A DNA stretch of 39,688 nucleotides from Cyanobacteriota bacterium (GTDB lineage Bacteria > Cyanobacteriota > Cyanobacteriia > Pseudanabaenales > Pseudanabaenaceae): the NCBI GenBank assembly GCA_025356295.1, contig JANXUJ010000051.1, positions 1 through 39,688 on the forward strand. Direction: 5' to 3'. How positions within the stretch are numbered: the stretch's first letter is position 1; the number at the start of each line of letters is the position of its first letter. The position numbers and the translations under genes were made by a program. The notes under the pieces are model-generated. The model was not told the origin of the DNA. It searched no databases and saw only the letters and a list, made by a program, of their open reading frames with translations. Below are positions 1 through 8,552 of the stretch, one piece after another.

Positions 1-93
1 CTTATTTATATTGATTATAGTAGCGTAAATACTGTTAGTCGTGGCATAATCTAAAAGAAGAAAGCGAATAAATTCGCTCGTCCGATTTTCATC

Positions 94-615
94 TCAGGTC
101 TGAAGACACTGAGCTTTCAATCTCTCGTGTGCTTTCTGTAATACTCGTGAGGCGATCGCTAAATCATTAAAAATACAAAAGCCAGAACCATAGCTCGGAA
201 AAGCATGATGAGTTCCTCCTGCGGTGTTGCAAGTTAAGCCACAGGCTAAGGCTAGACTCGCTGTCAATAATGTACCGCCCACCGCGATTCTGGTGCGGTA
301 AGCAAGTTCAGGACTCCACGGCAAACCAATGCGACGTTGGGCTTTAGTATCTAAAGTTCCTTGCCAATAAGCATCCACATATTCGCGATCATGTACTAAG
401 GCGATCGCTTCTAAGTCTGGCAACTCTGGTCTAAAAAACTGCTCAGGTCGAGCCAGACCATCCGCTAGCAGCATTTCATATAGCAAACGAAACTTTTCCA
501 TCGGGAAACGATTAGTGTTAGCGATCGGCGCCACATAATTGGGATGATAGACGAGTGGTAAATCTATTGTCTTTAGTGAAATCCCAAATATAAAGTGACG
601 AGCAAATCTCACCAC
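94..615 (-). pseudogene. Truncated histone deacetylase family protein
   Basis: The 173-residue product matches the N-terminal half of bacterial histone-deacetylase-superfamily (acetylpolyamine amidohydrolase-like) proteins, which are normally about 300 residues. Visible family motifs are YHPNYVAP near residue 23, an aspartate/histidine block ALVHDREYVDAY, and the active-site His pair and following strand in GGTHHAFPSYGSGFCIFND. After IASRVLQ the family should continue into a D-x-D-x-H zinc-ligand motif; here the sequence becomes unrelated and stops 13 codons later. None of the other minus-strand frames between 1 and 120 restores the motif. The zinc site is therefore missing and the gene is probably non-functional, cut by an insertion, deletion or rearrangement whose other side lies left of the window. 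The first usable start is a GTG at 613-615; the true N terminus may be the later IDLPLVYHP region. Family is confident; pseudogene status is inferred. Confidence 0.7.
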
Positions 616-629
616 TTCATATTTGAAAT

Positions 630-2021
630 CTATTTAGTTTTACCCATGATTGCCGCTGCACACATCTTGCCCGATAAAGTCGCACCTTCCATACTGTCGA
701 TGTAATCTTGCATCGTGTAACTACCTGCCAAGAAGAAGTTCTTAACAGGTGTAGCTTGCGCGGGACGGAAAGGATCTTGTCCAGGAGATTCGCGATAAAG
801 AGATTGAGCGAGTTTAACGACACTTGACCAAGTGACATTCAGTTTATGAGAAGAAGGAAAAATCTCATGAACTTGAGCAATCATCTTCTCCACGATCACT
901 TCATTACTGAGCTTGATATAATCATCCGCAGGTGTAATTACGACTTGTAAAAGTGAACCTTCACCTTCTTTATAATAATCAGTCGGACTAGTAATCGCCA
1001 GATCAGCAAAAGTTGAGAAGTCTACTTTGATCGCATAAAGTAAATTATCAATATCCGTTACCCAACCATCGTAGCGAAGTTGAACTGTAATTACAGGAAC
1101 TGCATCAAGCTTATAGATATTGTCAAACTGTGACCATACTCGCCATTTCTCAGGAATGATTCGCTTCACTCCAGGCACATCAGTCGCGCATACATACACA
1201 TCAGCCGTGATAATTTCTTCGCCATCTTCTTTCCCAACTATAAAACCTGTAACGTGAGTCTGATCTCCTTCGCCTTCAAATAGAACTTCACGAACACCTC
1301 GCCGCAAATGGATTTTGCCGCCTTTCGATTCGATATGTTTGACAATAGGCTGATGCAAAAACACATCGGGCGATCCTTCGAGCATCCTCAAAATCGAAGC
1401 TTCGGTTCTGGATGCGAAAAATTGGAAGATCGTGAGCATACATCTTGCCGAAATATTTTCGCAGTCGATGAATCCCAATCCATAGGCGATCGCATCCCAC
1501 ATCAGATCAAGGCTAGCTTGAGAGCCACCCATACTTAAAAACCAATCCTTAAAGCTGATATTGTCGAGAGCGCGGATTTCTTTCATCGCACCGACATGAT
1601 CGACTAATCCACGGATTAATGGACTCCGCCCGATCGCGATCGCATTTTGGATTTTGTCCTTAAGTGGTAACTGCCCCGTAGTTACAAACGCCTTAAGTCC
1701 ATGAAAAGGAGCGCCGCCAAAGTTACGAAAATCTAGTGATGCTTGTTTGCCGCCTGGATTTACAAAAATATGTGTATGTTCTTTAAGGCGAAGATGCTCA
1801 AATGCACCTGTTTTTTTCATCAAAGCAAACAAATTATAGTAGCATCCAAAAAAAACATGCAAGCCCATCTCAATATGGTTGCCATCTTTGTCAAGCCAAC
1901 TGCTAACCTTGCCACCAACAAAGGGACGGGATTCAAAAAGCTCTACTTCATAACCCTGCTCACTAAGTTCTACAGCCGTACTCATACCCGCCAAACCTGC
2001 GCCAATAATCACTGCTTTCAT
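630..2021 (-). CDS. crtQ: Zeta-carotene desaturase
   Basis: A 463-residue flavoprotein that introduces double bonds into zeta-carotene to give lycopene via neurosporene in carotenoid synthesis at the thylakoid or plasma membrane. The N terminus holds the FAD-binding Rossmann motif [10 protein letters not shown] (residues 8-17) followed by the acidic ribose-binding residue in ELFESR. The plant/cyanobacterial ZDS signature follows: [12 protein letters not shown], then [19 protein letters not shown]. The C terminus has the carotenoid-desaturase FAD motif [19 protein letters not shown]. These match CrtQ/ZDS better than phytoene desaturase CrtP, which has a different start and lacks the HVFFGCYYN string. 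ATG start at 2019-2021. It is expressed divergently from the ComB-like gene across 181 bp and lies just upstream of the truncated deacetylase gene. Confidence 0.95.
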   Translation of the reverse strand: MKAVIIGAGLAGMSTAVELSEQGYEVELFESRPFVGGKVSSWLDKDGNHIEMGLHVFFGCYYNLFALMKKTGAFEHLRLKEHTHIFVNPGGKQASLDFRNFGGAPFHGLKAFVTTGQLPLKDKIQNAIAIGRSPLIRGLVDHVGAMKEIRALDNISFKDWFLSMGGSQASLDLMWDAIAYGLGFIDCENISARCMLTIFQFFASRTEASILRMLEGSPDVFLHQPIVKHIESKGGKIHLRRGVREVLFEGEGDQTHVTGFIVGKEDGEEIITADVYVCATDVPGVKRIIPEKWRVWSQFDNIYKLDAVPVITVQLRYDGWVTDIDNLLYAIKVDFSTFADLAITSPTDYYKEGEGSLLQVVITPADDYIKLSNEVIVEKMIAQVHEIFPSSHKLNVTWSSVVKLAQSLYRESPGQDPFRPAQATPVKNFFLAGSYTMQDYIDSMEGATLSGKMCAAAIMGKTK

Positions 2022-2202
2022 GTCTTGTTATGCTCAACCTTTACTACCATTAAGTTTTCTTAACATATTTTAAGACATTAAAGCCCCCAAAGGAGAGCGG
2101 GCGCAAAGCCAGCTTGTTGCAAAACATTCAATCATAGAGTTTAATTTATAGAACAAGACTTAATCATTAGATTTGCAACAGTAAACAACATTAAATTTGT
2201 AA

Positions 2203-2919
2203 ATGAAAATATTTGTGTATCACACGCCTGAGCTAGTTCCTGCTGAAGGTACGCCCGATTGCGCGATCGCTGTTGATATTTTGCGAGCAACTACCACGAT
2301 CGCTACCGCACTTGCGGCGGGAGCCGAGGGGATTCAGGTTTTTTCTGACCTCGATGAACTAATGCGCGTGAGTGAGCTACATCCGCCAGAGTTACGAATT
2401 CGAGTCGGTGAACGGGGCGGCAAGACAGTCGAAGGCTGTGATTTGGGGAATTCACCTTTTGACTTTACGCCTGAAGTGGTGAAGGGCAAGCGAATTTTTA
2501 TGAGTACCACCAATGGCACGCGATCGCTCCAAAAAATTCAAAATGCTAAAAGTGTTCTGGCGGCGGCAATGATTAATCTCGGCTCGGTGTTGAAATATTT
2601 GCGCGAAACCAAACCTGAGACGGTGTGGATCGTTGGTTCGGGCTGGGAGGGTAGCTACTCCCTCGAAGATACGACTTGTGCAGGAGCGATCGCCTTAAAT
2701 CTCGAAAATGAAGCCGACTTTGGTAACGATGAAGCGATCGCTGCCGCCACACTATACAAAGGTTGGAAAGATGAGGTTGAGGAATTATTTTATCGAGCTA
2801 GTCACGGCAAACGTCTGCTAAACCTCAATGGCGCGGAAGATATTGCCTATTGCGCCAAAATTAATGTTGTCGATGTATTGCCAAAGCAATCAAGTACAGG
2901 CTTGCTAGTTGCTGCTTAA
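2203..2919 (+). CDS. comB: 2-phosphosulfolactate phosphatase family protein (ComB)
   Basis: The 238-residue protein belongs to the ComB family, whose archaeal member removes phosphate from 2-phosphosulfolactate in coenzyme M synthesis (EC 3.1.3.71). Family motifs seen are [19 protein letters not shown] near residue 24, [17 protein letters not shown] near residue 68, the STTNGTRSL block near residue 101, and [18 protein letters not shown] near residue 147. Cyanobacteria do not make coenzyme M, so the physiological substrate is unknown; a role with a related sulfonate or another phosphoester is only inference. It stands alone, divergent from crtQ, and ends 7 bp before a hairpin shared with the convergent ribosomal operon. 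Confidence 0.88.
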   Translation: MKIFVYHTPELVPAEGTPDCAIAVDILRATTTIATALAAGAEGIQVFSDLDELMRVSELHPPELRIRVGERGGKTVEGCDLGNSPFDFTPEVVKGKRIFMSTTNGTRSLQKIQNAKSVLAAAMINLGSVLKYLRETKPETVWIVGSGWEGSYSLEDTTCAGAIALNLENEADFGNDEAIAAATLYKGWKDEVEELFYRASHGKRLLNLNGAEDIAYCAKINVVDVLPKQSSTGLLVAA

Positions 2920-2925
2920 GATCGC

Positions 2926-2967
2926 AAGAAACAAAAAAGCGCCCATATGGACGCTTTTTTGTTTCTT
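2926..2967. terminator. Bidirectional hairpin terminator between comB and infA
   Basis: Perfect 16-bp inverted repeat (arms 2926-2941 and 2952-2967) with a 10-nt loop. The lower stem is built from an A6 run on one side and a T6 run on the other, so each strand reads a GC-capped stem running into a U-tract. It lies between the stop codons of convergent comB and infA and can serve both. The loop itself contains the palindrome CCATATGG. Confidence 0.85.
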
Positions 2968-2984
2968 GTTTTGTTGTCTGTGAT

Positions 2985-3224
2985 TTATTTTTTGCCGCCG
3001 CCTTGATTTTTAAGGCGATAGGTAATCCGTCCTTTGGTCAAATCGTAAGGTGTTAGTTCAACTTTGACGCGATCGCCTGGCAAAATTTTGATGTAGTTGC
3101 GGCGAATCTTACCCGAAATGTGAGCAAGTACATTAAAGCTATTGTCGAGAGTAACTCGAAACATAGCATTAGGAAGGGACTCGGTTACTGTCCCTTCCAT
3201 TTCAATAGAATCTTCTTTTGACAA
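2985..3224 (-). CDS. infA: Translation initiation factor IF-1
   Basis: A 79-residue S1/OB-fold protein that occupies the ribosomal A site during initiation. Nearly the whole chain matches the family: [18 protein letters not shown], then [17 protein letters not shown] and the C-terminal [12 protein letters not shown]. The conserved MSK N terminus aligns only if the start is a TTG at 3222-3224; a GGAG Shine-Dalgarno at 3232-3235 lies 7 nt upstream and no in-frame ATG or GTG precedes it. The first internal ATG, at residue 9, would remove conserved residues. It is the last gene of the ribosomal operon here and ends at the shared hairpin at 2926-2967. Confidence 0.95.
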   Translation of the reverse strand: MSKEDSIEMEGTVTESLPNAMFRVTLDNSFNVLAHISGKIRRNYIKILPGDRVKVELTPYDLTKGRITYRLKNQGGGKK

Positions 3225-3235
3225 ACAAACTCTCC

Positions 3236-3265
3236 GTTATTTAGTATTAAGTTATTTAGTATTAA
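3236..3265. repeat. Perfect 15-bp tandem repeat between adk and infA
   Basis: The unit GTTATTTAGTATTAA occurs twice without a gap (3236-3250, 3251-3265). It fills the short spacer between the end of adk and the Shine-Dalgarno sequence of infA. It looks like a simple tandem duplication; no function is visible. Confidence 0.85.
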
Positions 3266-3267
3266 TT

Positions 3268-3825
3268 TTATGCAAAAAATTTCTTGATTGTCTCAGTTAC
3301 TTCCGACATAGCAGGTGTGCCATCAATCTGAGTAACGCGATCACCATAAAAACTTAGCAAAGGCTTTGTTTTAGCATTATATTCTTCAAGGCGATTAGTA
3401 ATCACCTCTTCAGTATCATCGGCACGCCCTTGATCGATCGCCCGCGACTTTAAGCGGTCAATCAAAAACTGATCTGGCACATTTAAGTTGATCACCGAAT
3501 CATAAGGCTGATTTAACTCGGCAAGCAAAGTATCTAATGCTTCCGCTTGCGCCACAGTCCGAGGAAAACCATCAAGAATCCAACCAGCCAGAGTGTCAGT
3601 CTGTCTGAGCCGATCTGCGATCACTTCAATTACAACAGCATCAGGCACAAGTCTGCCAGAGTCACTATAAGACTTAACTTTTAGCCCTAACTCACTGCCC
3701 TGTTTGATCTCAGCGCGAAAGATATCTCCTGGAGCAATTTTTGGCACTTGCCAAGTATCAGCCAAAATTTCACCTTGTGTACCCTTTCCCGAACCAGGCG
3801 GTCCCATCAAAATTAGTCTAGGCAC
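3268..3825 (-). CDS. adk: Adenylate kinase (short form)
   Basis: A 185-residue nucleoside monophosphate kinase that interconverts ATP + AMP and 2 ADP in the cytoplasm. The Walker A loop GPPGSGKGTQG is at residues 8-18, the AMP-binding region has GDIFRAEI, and the DGFPRT motif lies near residue 85. The length and the short segment around DRLKSRAIDQGRADDT indicate the short type without a long LID domain. The start is a GTG whose first base is the last base of the secY TAG (TAGTG, 1-nt overlap), so translation is probably coupled. The order secY-adk-infA is standard for cyanobacterial spc operons. Confidence 0.95.
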   Translation of the reverse strand: MPRLILMGPPGSGKGTQGEILADTWQVPKIAPGDIFRAEIKQGSELGLKVKSYSDSGRLVPDAVVIEVIADRLRQTDTLAGWILDGFPRTVAQAEALDTLLAELNQPYDSVINLNVPDQFLIDRLKSRAIDQGRADDTEEVITNRLEEYNAKTKPLLSFYGDRVTQIDGTPAMSEVTETIKKFFA

Positions 3826-5165
3826 TATTGTTTCACCATACCTTCATAGCGTTGAGAGATCACATAGGTTTGTATCTGCTTCGAGGTTTCGATCGCCACA
3901 CCAACCAAGATTAACAGCGAAGTCGCACCAATACCGCTAAATGTCGATACACCAGTTGCCTTTTCCAGCGCACTGGGAATAATCGCAATTCCACACAAAA
4001 ACACCGAACCAAGTAAAGTCAAGCGATTTAACACGCCACTTATATAGTCCGAAGTTGCCTTACCAGGGCGCACTGTAGGAATGCTACTGCCCATTTTTTT
4101 AAGATTTTGCGACAACTCAACTGGGTTTAAAACCAGTGTCGAGTAAAAGAAGCTAAAACCTAAAATCAGCAGCATATACACAGGAATATGCCCAGCGCCG
4201 CTAGGGGATATCCAAGTCGCGATCGCTACAAATACCTCATTATTAACACTTTGACTGAGATAAGCGGGCAAAATCATTACTGATGAAGCAAAAATGATTG
4301 GCATCACCCCACCTTGATTCAGACGCAAAGGCAAATAAGAAGCTTGTTCGCGATAGAGCTTGCGACCAACTTGACGGCGTGCCGAAATAATCGGAATCCG
4401 CCGCGTTCCTTCCTGCACAAACACAATCCCCACGATCATGATTAAGAAGATCACGAGCAGCAAAATCACCCCACCAACTCGGGAGCTATCTTTTTGAGCA
4501 AGGGCGATCGTATCACCCAAAGATTTTGGCAAGTTAGCAACAATACTAATAAAAATTAGCAAAGATGCACCATTACCAACCCCTTTCTCCGTGATCAGTT
4601 CTCCAGCCCACATCACAAACATTGAACCAGCGGCGAGAGCCACAGTTGTTTGGAAAATGAAGCTGGAAAAAATCACTCTGCCATCTCCAACCGTGATCCA
4701 ATTGGAAGTTGTTTCAGACAAAACACCAGAGTTTTGTACCCAAACCCCCAGACCCCAACTTTGAATCATCGCCCATACAAATGCTACATAGCGAGTATAT
4801 TGCGAGATTTTTCTTCTGCCCGCTTCACCTTCATTTTTTTGAAGATTTTCTAAGGTTGGTAGCGCTGAAGTCATCAATTGCATGATGATTGAGGCATTGA
4901 TAAATGGCAAAATACCAAGAGCAAAAATACCAAGTAGCGACAAACCACCACCAGAAAAGATATCTAAGAAATTAACGACCGCATTATTTCTGACGATTTC
5001 CGCAAATCGAATGCGATCAACACCTGGCAATGGCAAATAAATGCCAAGTCTAACTAATATTAGAACGCCAACAGTAACTAGCAAACGCCCGCGTAGCCCT
5101 GCGGCTTGAGCCATTTGCATAAAAGTTTCTGTCGCTGTCGGGTTTTTCCCTTTACTGACAACCAT
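3825..5165 (-). CDS. secY: Protein translocase subunit SecY
   Basis: A 446-residue polytopic membrane protein with about ten hydrophobic segments, forming the protein-conducting channel in plasma and thylakoid membranes. Family landmarks are LGIYLPLPGVDR in the first periplasmic region, the plug-proximal FSGGGLSLLGIFALGILPFINASIIMQL (abridged reading from about residue 71), GNGASLLIF, and the cytoplasmic loop PIISARRQVGRKLYREQASYL (start near residue 258). The C terminus ends shortly after TM10, as is usual. ATG start at 5163-5165. The gene is separated from rplO by 160 bp holding a large perfect hairpin, unlike the tight spacing elsewhere in the operon. SecA, its motor, is encoded in this window at 24189-26999. 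Confidence 0.96.
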   Translation of the reverse strand: MVVSKGKNPTATETFMQMAQAAGLRGRLLVTVGVLILVRLGIYLPLPGVDRIRFAEIVRNNAVVNFLDIFSGGGLSLLGIFALGILPFINASIIMQLMTSALPTLENLQKNEGEAGRRKISQYTRYVAFVWAMIQSWGLGVWVQNSGVLSETTSNWITVGDGRVIFSSFIFQTTVALAAGSMFVMWAGELITEKGVGNGASLLIFISIVANLPKSLGDTIALAQKDSSRVGGVILLLVIFLIMIVGIVFVQEGTRRIPIISARRQVGRKLYREQASYLPLRLNQGGVMPIIFASSVMILPAYLSQSVNNEVFVAIATWISPSGAGHIPVYMLLILGFSFFYSTLVLNPVELSQNLKKMGSSIPTVRPGKATSDYISGVLNRLTLLGSVFLCGIAIIPSALEKATGVSTFSGIGATSLLILVGVAIETSKQIQTYVISQRYEGMVKQ

Positions 5166-5271
5166 AACTAAACTTACCTCAAGGCTAATGATTGCAGAGT
5201 AGGTAGTGCCAATCTCTACCTATTCCAAGATATTTAAATATTGTAGTTGCATGAAGAAATCCTAAAACAAT

Positions 5272-5323
5272 AAAAGAGAATATGTGGCGAAGTGCTTTAG
5301 CACTTCGCCACATATTCTCTTTT
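5272..5323. terminator. Perfect 25-bp inverted repeat between rplO and secY
   Basis: The arms 5272-5296 and 5299-5323 are exact reverse complements, separated by only TT. The core reads TGGCGAAGTGCTTTAGCACT and the outer stem is A/T-rich (AAAAGAG with CTCTTTT). It begins 2 bp after the rplO stop codon on the transcribed strand. Structurally it resembles the terminator hairpins at other gene ends in this window, but it sits inside an operon, so it could be an attenuator, an mRNA processing or stability element, or an inserted small repeat. The pairing is certain; the role is inferred. Confidence 0.75.
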
Positions 5324-5325
5324 AT

Positions 5326-5772
5326 TTAGGCAGTAACTTCTACAGTACCGCCAGCCGCTTCGATTTTAGTCTTAGCTGAGGCGGTAGTCGAATGAGCGCG
5401 TACAGTAAGCGCCACATTGATATCACCCCTTCCTAGCACACGCAGTACACCATCATTTTGAGTAATAATTCCTGCGTCCATCAAAGACTCAAGAGTTACC
5501 ACTGTACCGCTAGGTAAATCACTTAATTGATCAAGATTAACAATTGTGAAATGCTTAGGATTAACAATCGTGAAGTGTTTAAGTTTTGGTACTCGTCTGT
5601 AAAGAGGGATTTGACCACCTTCAAAACCAGGTCGGGTGGGGCGACCTGAACGAGATTTTTGACCACGCATACCAAACCCACCACTAGCACCTTGCCCTGC
5701 GGCAATACCACGACCTAAACGTCGTCTGCGATGTTGAGAGCCTTCTTGAGGCTGAAGATCGTCGATTCTCAT
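5326..5772 (-). CDS. rplO: 50S ribosomal protein L15
   Basis: A 148-residue large-subunit protein that binds 23S rRNA and helps late assembly. The N-terminal [20 protein letters not shown] and the Gly/Arg-rich [20 protein letters not shown] are the family signature, followed by [17 protein letters not shown]. The start was placed at the ATG 5770-5772 because it aligns with the family start; the frame stays open upstream to 5826 but adds non-family residues. The phrase [15 protein letters not shown] looks like a duplication, but L15 normally has two similar strands here, so it is not considered abnormal. Confidence 0.95.
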   Translation of the reverse strand: MRIDDLQPQEGSQHRRRRLGRGIAAGQGASGGFGMRGQKSRSGRPTRPGFEGGQIPLYRRVPKLKHFTIVNPKHFTIVNLDQLSDLPSGTVVTLESLMDAGIITQNDGVLRVLGRGDINVALTVRAHSTTASAKTKIEAAGGTVEVTA

Positions 5773-5837
5773 AGTTTTTCTTAGTTGATTTATCCTAATG
5801 ATTACAACGCTTTCCGCCATAATCATTAAATACTACG

Positions 5838-6455
5838 TTAGTTAAATAACTGTTCGAGGGTAATGCCGCGTGATCTAGCAACTTCACCGAAGGTACGCAA
5901 TGTAGAAAGCGCATTAACCGCAGCTCGAGCATTGTTCAGAGGACTGCTAGAACCAAGTTGCTTTGCCAAGATATTCTTAACACCAGCAAGTTCAAGTACA
6001 GTTCTTACGGCTCCACCAGCAATTACGCCAGTACCCGGAGATGCGGGGCGGATCATAACTTTAGCGCCGCCGCCGATACCGTTAGTCGGATGCGGGATGG
6101 AGTTACTCTTGGTCAAAGGCACATCGATCGCGTGCTTTCTCGCATCAGCAACACCTTTTTTAACGGCATTGATAACATCAGCAGCTTTGCCCACGCCAAC
6201 ACCGACTTGTCCTTTTTCGTTACCAACTACCACGATCGCGCGGAAGCTGAGTTTTTTACCACCCTTGACAACCTTAGTTACGCGGCGGATTTGGACAACT
6301 CGTTCTTGCCATTCTGATTCTTTTTCAACGCGAGCGCGATCGTTTTTCTTACCATCACGCTTACCTTTGCGTTTTTCATCGCGGTTGCTATCGCCACTGT
6401 CGCCGCTGCCACTGTCACGACCACCGCCTGGTCTTGATTCTCTATTCTTAGCCAT
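5838..6455 (-). CDS. rpsE: 30S ribosomal protein S5 with extended N terminus
   Basis: A 205-residue small-subunit protein involved in decoding accuracy. The core from [18 protein letters not shown] (start near residue 49) through [20 protein letters not shown] and the [18 protein letters not shown] segment is canonical. Family members in cyanobacteria are usually about 170-175 residues; here residues 4-45 form a low-complexity extension rich in Gly, Ser, Asp, Arg and Lys (for example [20 protein letters not shown], then [10 protein letters not shown]). The ATG at 6453-6455 gives the MAK start expected for the family, so the extension is an internal expansion after MAK, not a misplaced start. 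It lies between rplR and rplO. Confidence 0.95.
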   Translation of the reverse strand: MAKNRESRPGGGRDSGSGDSGDSNRDEKRKGKRDGKKNDRARVEKESEWQERVVQIRRVTKVVKGGKKLSFRAIVVVGNEKGQVGVGVGKAADVINAVKKGVADARKHAIDVPLTKSNSIPHPTNGIGGGAKVMIRPASPGTGVIAGGAVRTVLELAGVKNILAKQLGSSSPLNNARAAVNALSTLRTFGEVARSRGITLEQLFN

Positions 6456-6490
6456 ATTTGTTTCTATCTATTGATTCACTGATGGACACA

Positions 6491-6853
6491 TTAAAAATCG
6501 AGACCTGCTTCGCGAGCAGCTTCAGCAAGAGCTTGAACTCTTCCATGATAAAGGTTGCCACCGCGATCAAATACGACTTTGGTGATTCCCTGTGCGATCG
6601 CCCTTTGAGCAATCAGAGCACCAACTTTAGCCGAAGCTTCGGAGTTAGCGGTAGAACTGAGGTTCTGATTAACATCTGATTCGAGAGTAGATGCAGCAAC
6701 TAGCGTATGTTGTGCTACATCATCAATCACTTGCGCCACAATGTGATTGTTAGAGCGATAAATAGACAAACGAGGACGCTCGGGTGTACCTGTAATTCCT
6801 TTGCGAACCCGCTTATGGCGGCTTATGGTTGCTTGCCTACGACTGACATTCAT
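6491..6853 (-). CDS. rplR: 50S ribosomal protein L18
   Basis: A 120-residue protein that binds 5S rRNA and joins it to the central protuberance of the large subunit. Motifs: the basic N terminus [20 protein letters not shown], then [20 protein letters not shown], and the C-terminal [23 protein letters not shown] start at 6851-6853. Its place between rplF and rpsE is standard. Confidence 0.96.
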   Translation of the reverse strand: MNVSRRQATISRHKRVRKGITGTPERPRLSIYRSNNHIVAQVIDDVAQHTLVAASTLESDVNQNLSSTANSEASAKVGALIAQRAIAQGITKVVFDRGGNLYHGRVQALAEAAREAGLDF

Positions 6854-6931
6854 GTTGTTCGTAACCTATCGATTCTATATAAAATGAAGATTAAATAAAG
6901 AAGCCAGAAAAAAGCCAGAAGACTTTTAATC

Positions 6932-7495
6932 TTACTTCTTACCAGTCTTACCAGCCTTACGTCTGACAATTTCACCGAGGTAACGAATACCCTTGCCTTT
7001 ATAAACTTCAGGAGGACGCACAGCGCGAATTTTTGCGGCTAGATTGCCGACAACTTCTTTGTCAATACCAGTGACAACAATAAATGTGCCTTGGTTAACC
7101 TTTTTGCCAGATGCATCTTCGACTTCGAGTGAAACTCCTGTAGGCGGAATAATGTCAACAGTGTGACTGTAGCCAACTGTAAGAACGATATTGCTACCAG
7201 TGAGGTTGGCACGATAACCAACGCCTTGTATTTCTAAACGGCGCTGAAAACCAGTTGACACACCTTCGACCATGTTGGCAACAAGGGTACGAAAGAGACC
7301 GTGCTGCTGACGTGCAGGACGCGACTCGTTAGCGCGATTGACAATTAAGTTAGTTTCTTCTTGAAGAATTTCGACAGTGGTAGGGAGCAAACGCTTTAGT
7401 TCGCCCTTAGGTCCTTTTACTGTCACTTCTTGCCCTACGATGGATACCGCAACCTTAGGAGGCAGAGGAATAGGACGTTTTCCGATACGAGACAT
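6932..7495 (-). CDS. rplF: 50S ribosomal protein L6
   Basis: A 187-residue protein near the factor-binding site of the 50S subunit. It shows the two-fold L6 architecture: an N-terminal domain beginning MSRIGKRPIPLPPKV and a C-terminal domain ending in the L6 signature RPPEVYKGKGIRYLGE and a lysine-rich tail (RRKAGKTGKK). Length matches the family. It lies between rpsH and rplR. Confidence 0.96.
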   Translation of the reverse strand: MSRIGKRPIPLPPKVAVSIVGQEVTVKGPKGELKRLLPTTVEILQEETNLIVNRANESRPARQQHGLFRTLVANMVEGVSTGFQRRLEIQGVGYRANLTGSNIVLTVGYSHTVDIIPPTGVSLEVEDASGKKVNQGTFIVVTGIDKEVVGNLAAKIRAVRPPEVYKGKGIRYLGEIVRRKAGKTGKK

Positions 7496-7531
7496 ATCTG
7501 TTTTCCGTTGCTTGTGATGTTGTTTGCTGAA

Positions 7532-7933
7532 TTACCAGATATAGCAAAGGACTTCACCGCCGACTCCCTGTTTGCGGGCTTCGCGATCGGTCATGATGCC
7601 TTGGGATGTAGAAATAATGGCTATGCCAATTCCACCCAATACACGCGGTAATTCTCTAGAATTCGAGTAAACCCGTAAACCAGGTTTGCTAACGCGCTTG
7701 AGGCGCTTGATAATTGACTGGCGATTTTTGCCTTCATATTTGAGAGCAACGACCAATCGGCGGTCGATATTTTCGCCAGTTTCTTCAAAATCTGCGATGA
7801 AACCTTCTTGTTTCATCACTCGGGCAATGCTCAACGTCATCCTTGTTGCAGGAATCAAAGTTGTTTGATGTTTCGCAAGCGATGCATTGCGAATGCGGGT
7901 AAGCATGTCCGAGATAGTGTCGTTGGTAGCCAT
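7532..7933 (-). CDS. rpsH: 30S ribosomal protein S8
   Basis: A 133-residue primary 16S rRNA-binding protein of the small-subunit platform. Motifs: [18 protein letters not shown] at the N terminus, [15 protein letters not shown] in the middle, and the C-terminal signature [20 protein letters not shown] followed by [11 protein letters not shown]. It follows rplE directly; no rpsN (S14) gene lies between them, as is usual in cyanobacteria. Confidence 0.96.
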   Translation of the reverse strand: MATNDTISDMLTRIRNASLAKHQTTLIPATRMTLSIARVMKQEGFIADFEETGENIDRRLVVALKYEGKNRQSIIKRLKRVSKPGLRVYSNSRELPRVLGGIGIAIISTSQGIMTDREARKQGVGGEVLCYIW

Positions 7934-7957
7934 CCTTATCTCCTAAATTCGATCTAC

Positions 7958-8503
7958 TTATGATTCTCTAAAGGGCATACCAACTGCTTTCAGGAGCGCA
8001 CGTCCTTCTTCGTCCGTGTTGGCAGTGGTGATGATGGAAATATCAAGCCCCCGAATTTGCTCAATACTGTCGTAGCTGATTTCGGGGAAGATAAGTTGCT
8101 CGCGAACACCGAGGGTGTAGTTACCGCGTCCGTCAAAACTTTTTGGGCTAACACCGCGAAAGTCACGGATGCGAGGCAATGAAAAGTTAATCAGACGATC
8201 CAAGAAATTATGCATCTTGTCGCGGCGAAGGGTGACCATCATACCAACAGGCATTCCTTGTCGCAGTTTGAAACCTGCGATCGCCTTCTTAGCTCTGGTT
8301 ACTACGGGCTTTTGACCAGCGATCGTAGCAATTTCGATCAAAGAAGCTTCCAAAGATTTGGCATTCTGGGCAGCTTCACCCAAACCGCGATTGATCACAA
8401 CTTTCTCAAATGTAGGAACTTGATGAATGTTGGTGTACTTGAACTGTTCCATCAATTTGGCAACAGCTTCATTTTTATAAACTTCGGTGAACTTTGTAAG
8501 CAT
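7958..8503 (-). CDS. rplE: 50S ribosomal protein L5
   Basis: A 181-residue 5S rRNA-binding protein of the central protuberance. Family motifs: [20 protein letters not shown] near residue 22, [20 protein letters not shown] in the middle, and the C-terminal [23 protein letters not shown] start at 8501-8503. Upstream neighbour is rplX, downstream rpsH. Confidence 0.96.
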   Translation of the reverse strand: MLTKFTEVYKNEAVAKLMEQFKYTNIHQVPTFEKVVINRGLGEAAQNAKSLEASLIEIATIAGQKPVVTRAKKAIAGFKLRQGMPVGMMVTLRRDKMHNFLDRLINFSLPRIRDFRGVSPKSFDGRGNYTLGVREQLIFPEISYDSIEQIRGLDISIITTANTDEEGRALLKAVGMPFRES

Positions 8504-8552
8504 TTTATCTTCCTCGATGGATGTTCCTGGGCTTGGTCAGGTGTTGGTAAAA

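Noticed and set aside
1..93. Minus-strand reading after the deacetylase stop (RTSEFIRFLLLDYATTNS) as the end of a second protein.
   Set aside because: Too short and without family motifs; only the sequence left of the window could show whether it belongs to a gene.
2022..2202. Possible small gene or RNA in the crtQ/comB divergent gap.
   Set aside because: 181 bp, AT-rich, no open frame with a ribosome-binding site and no tRNA-like fold seen; treated as promoter spacer.
5523..5600. Apparent internal duplication [15 protein letters not shown] in L15.
   Set aside because: L15 naturally has two similar strands here (KHF..VN followed by K..TI.N), so this is within family variation.
5863..6474. 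A 203-codon plus-strand open frame opposite rpsE.
   Set aside because: Its composition (Pro, Ser, Thr, Leu rich) is that of the complement of a Gly/Lys/Asp-rich gene. The minus strand encodes unmistakable S5.
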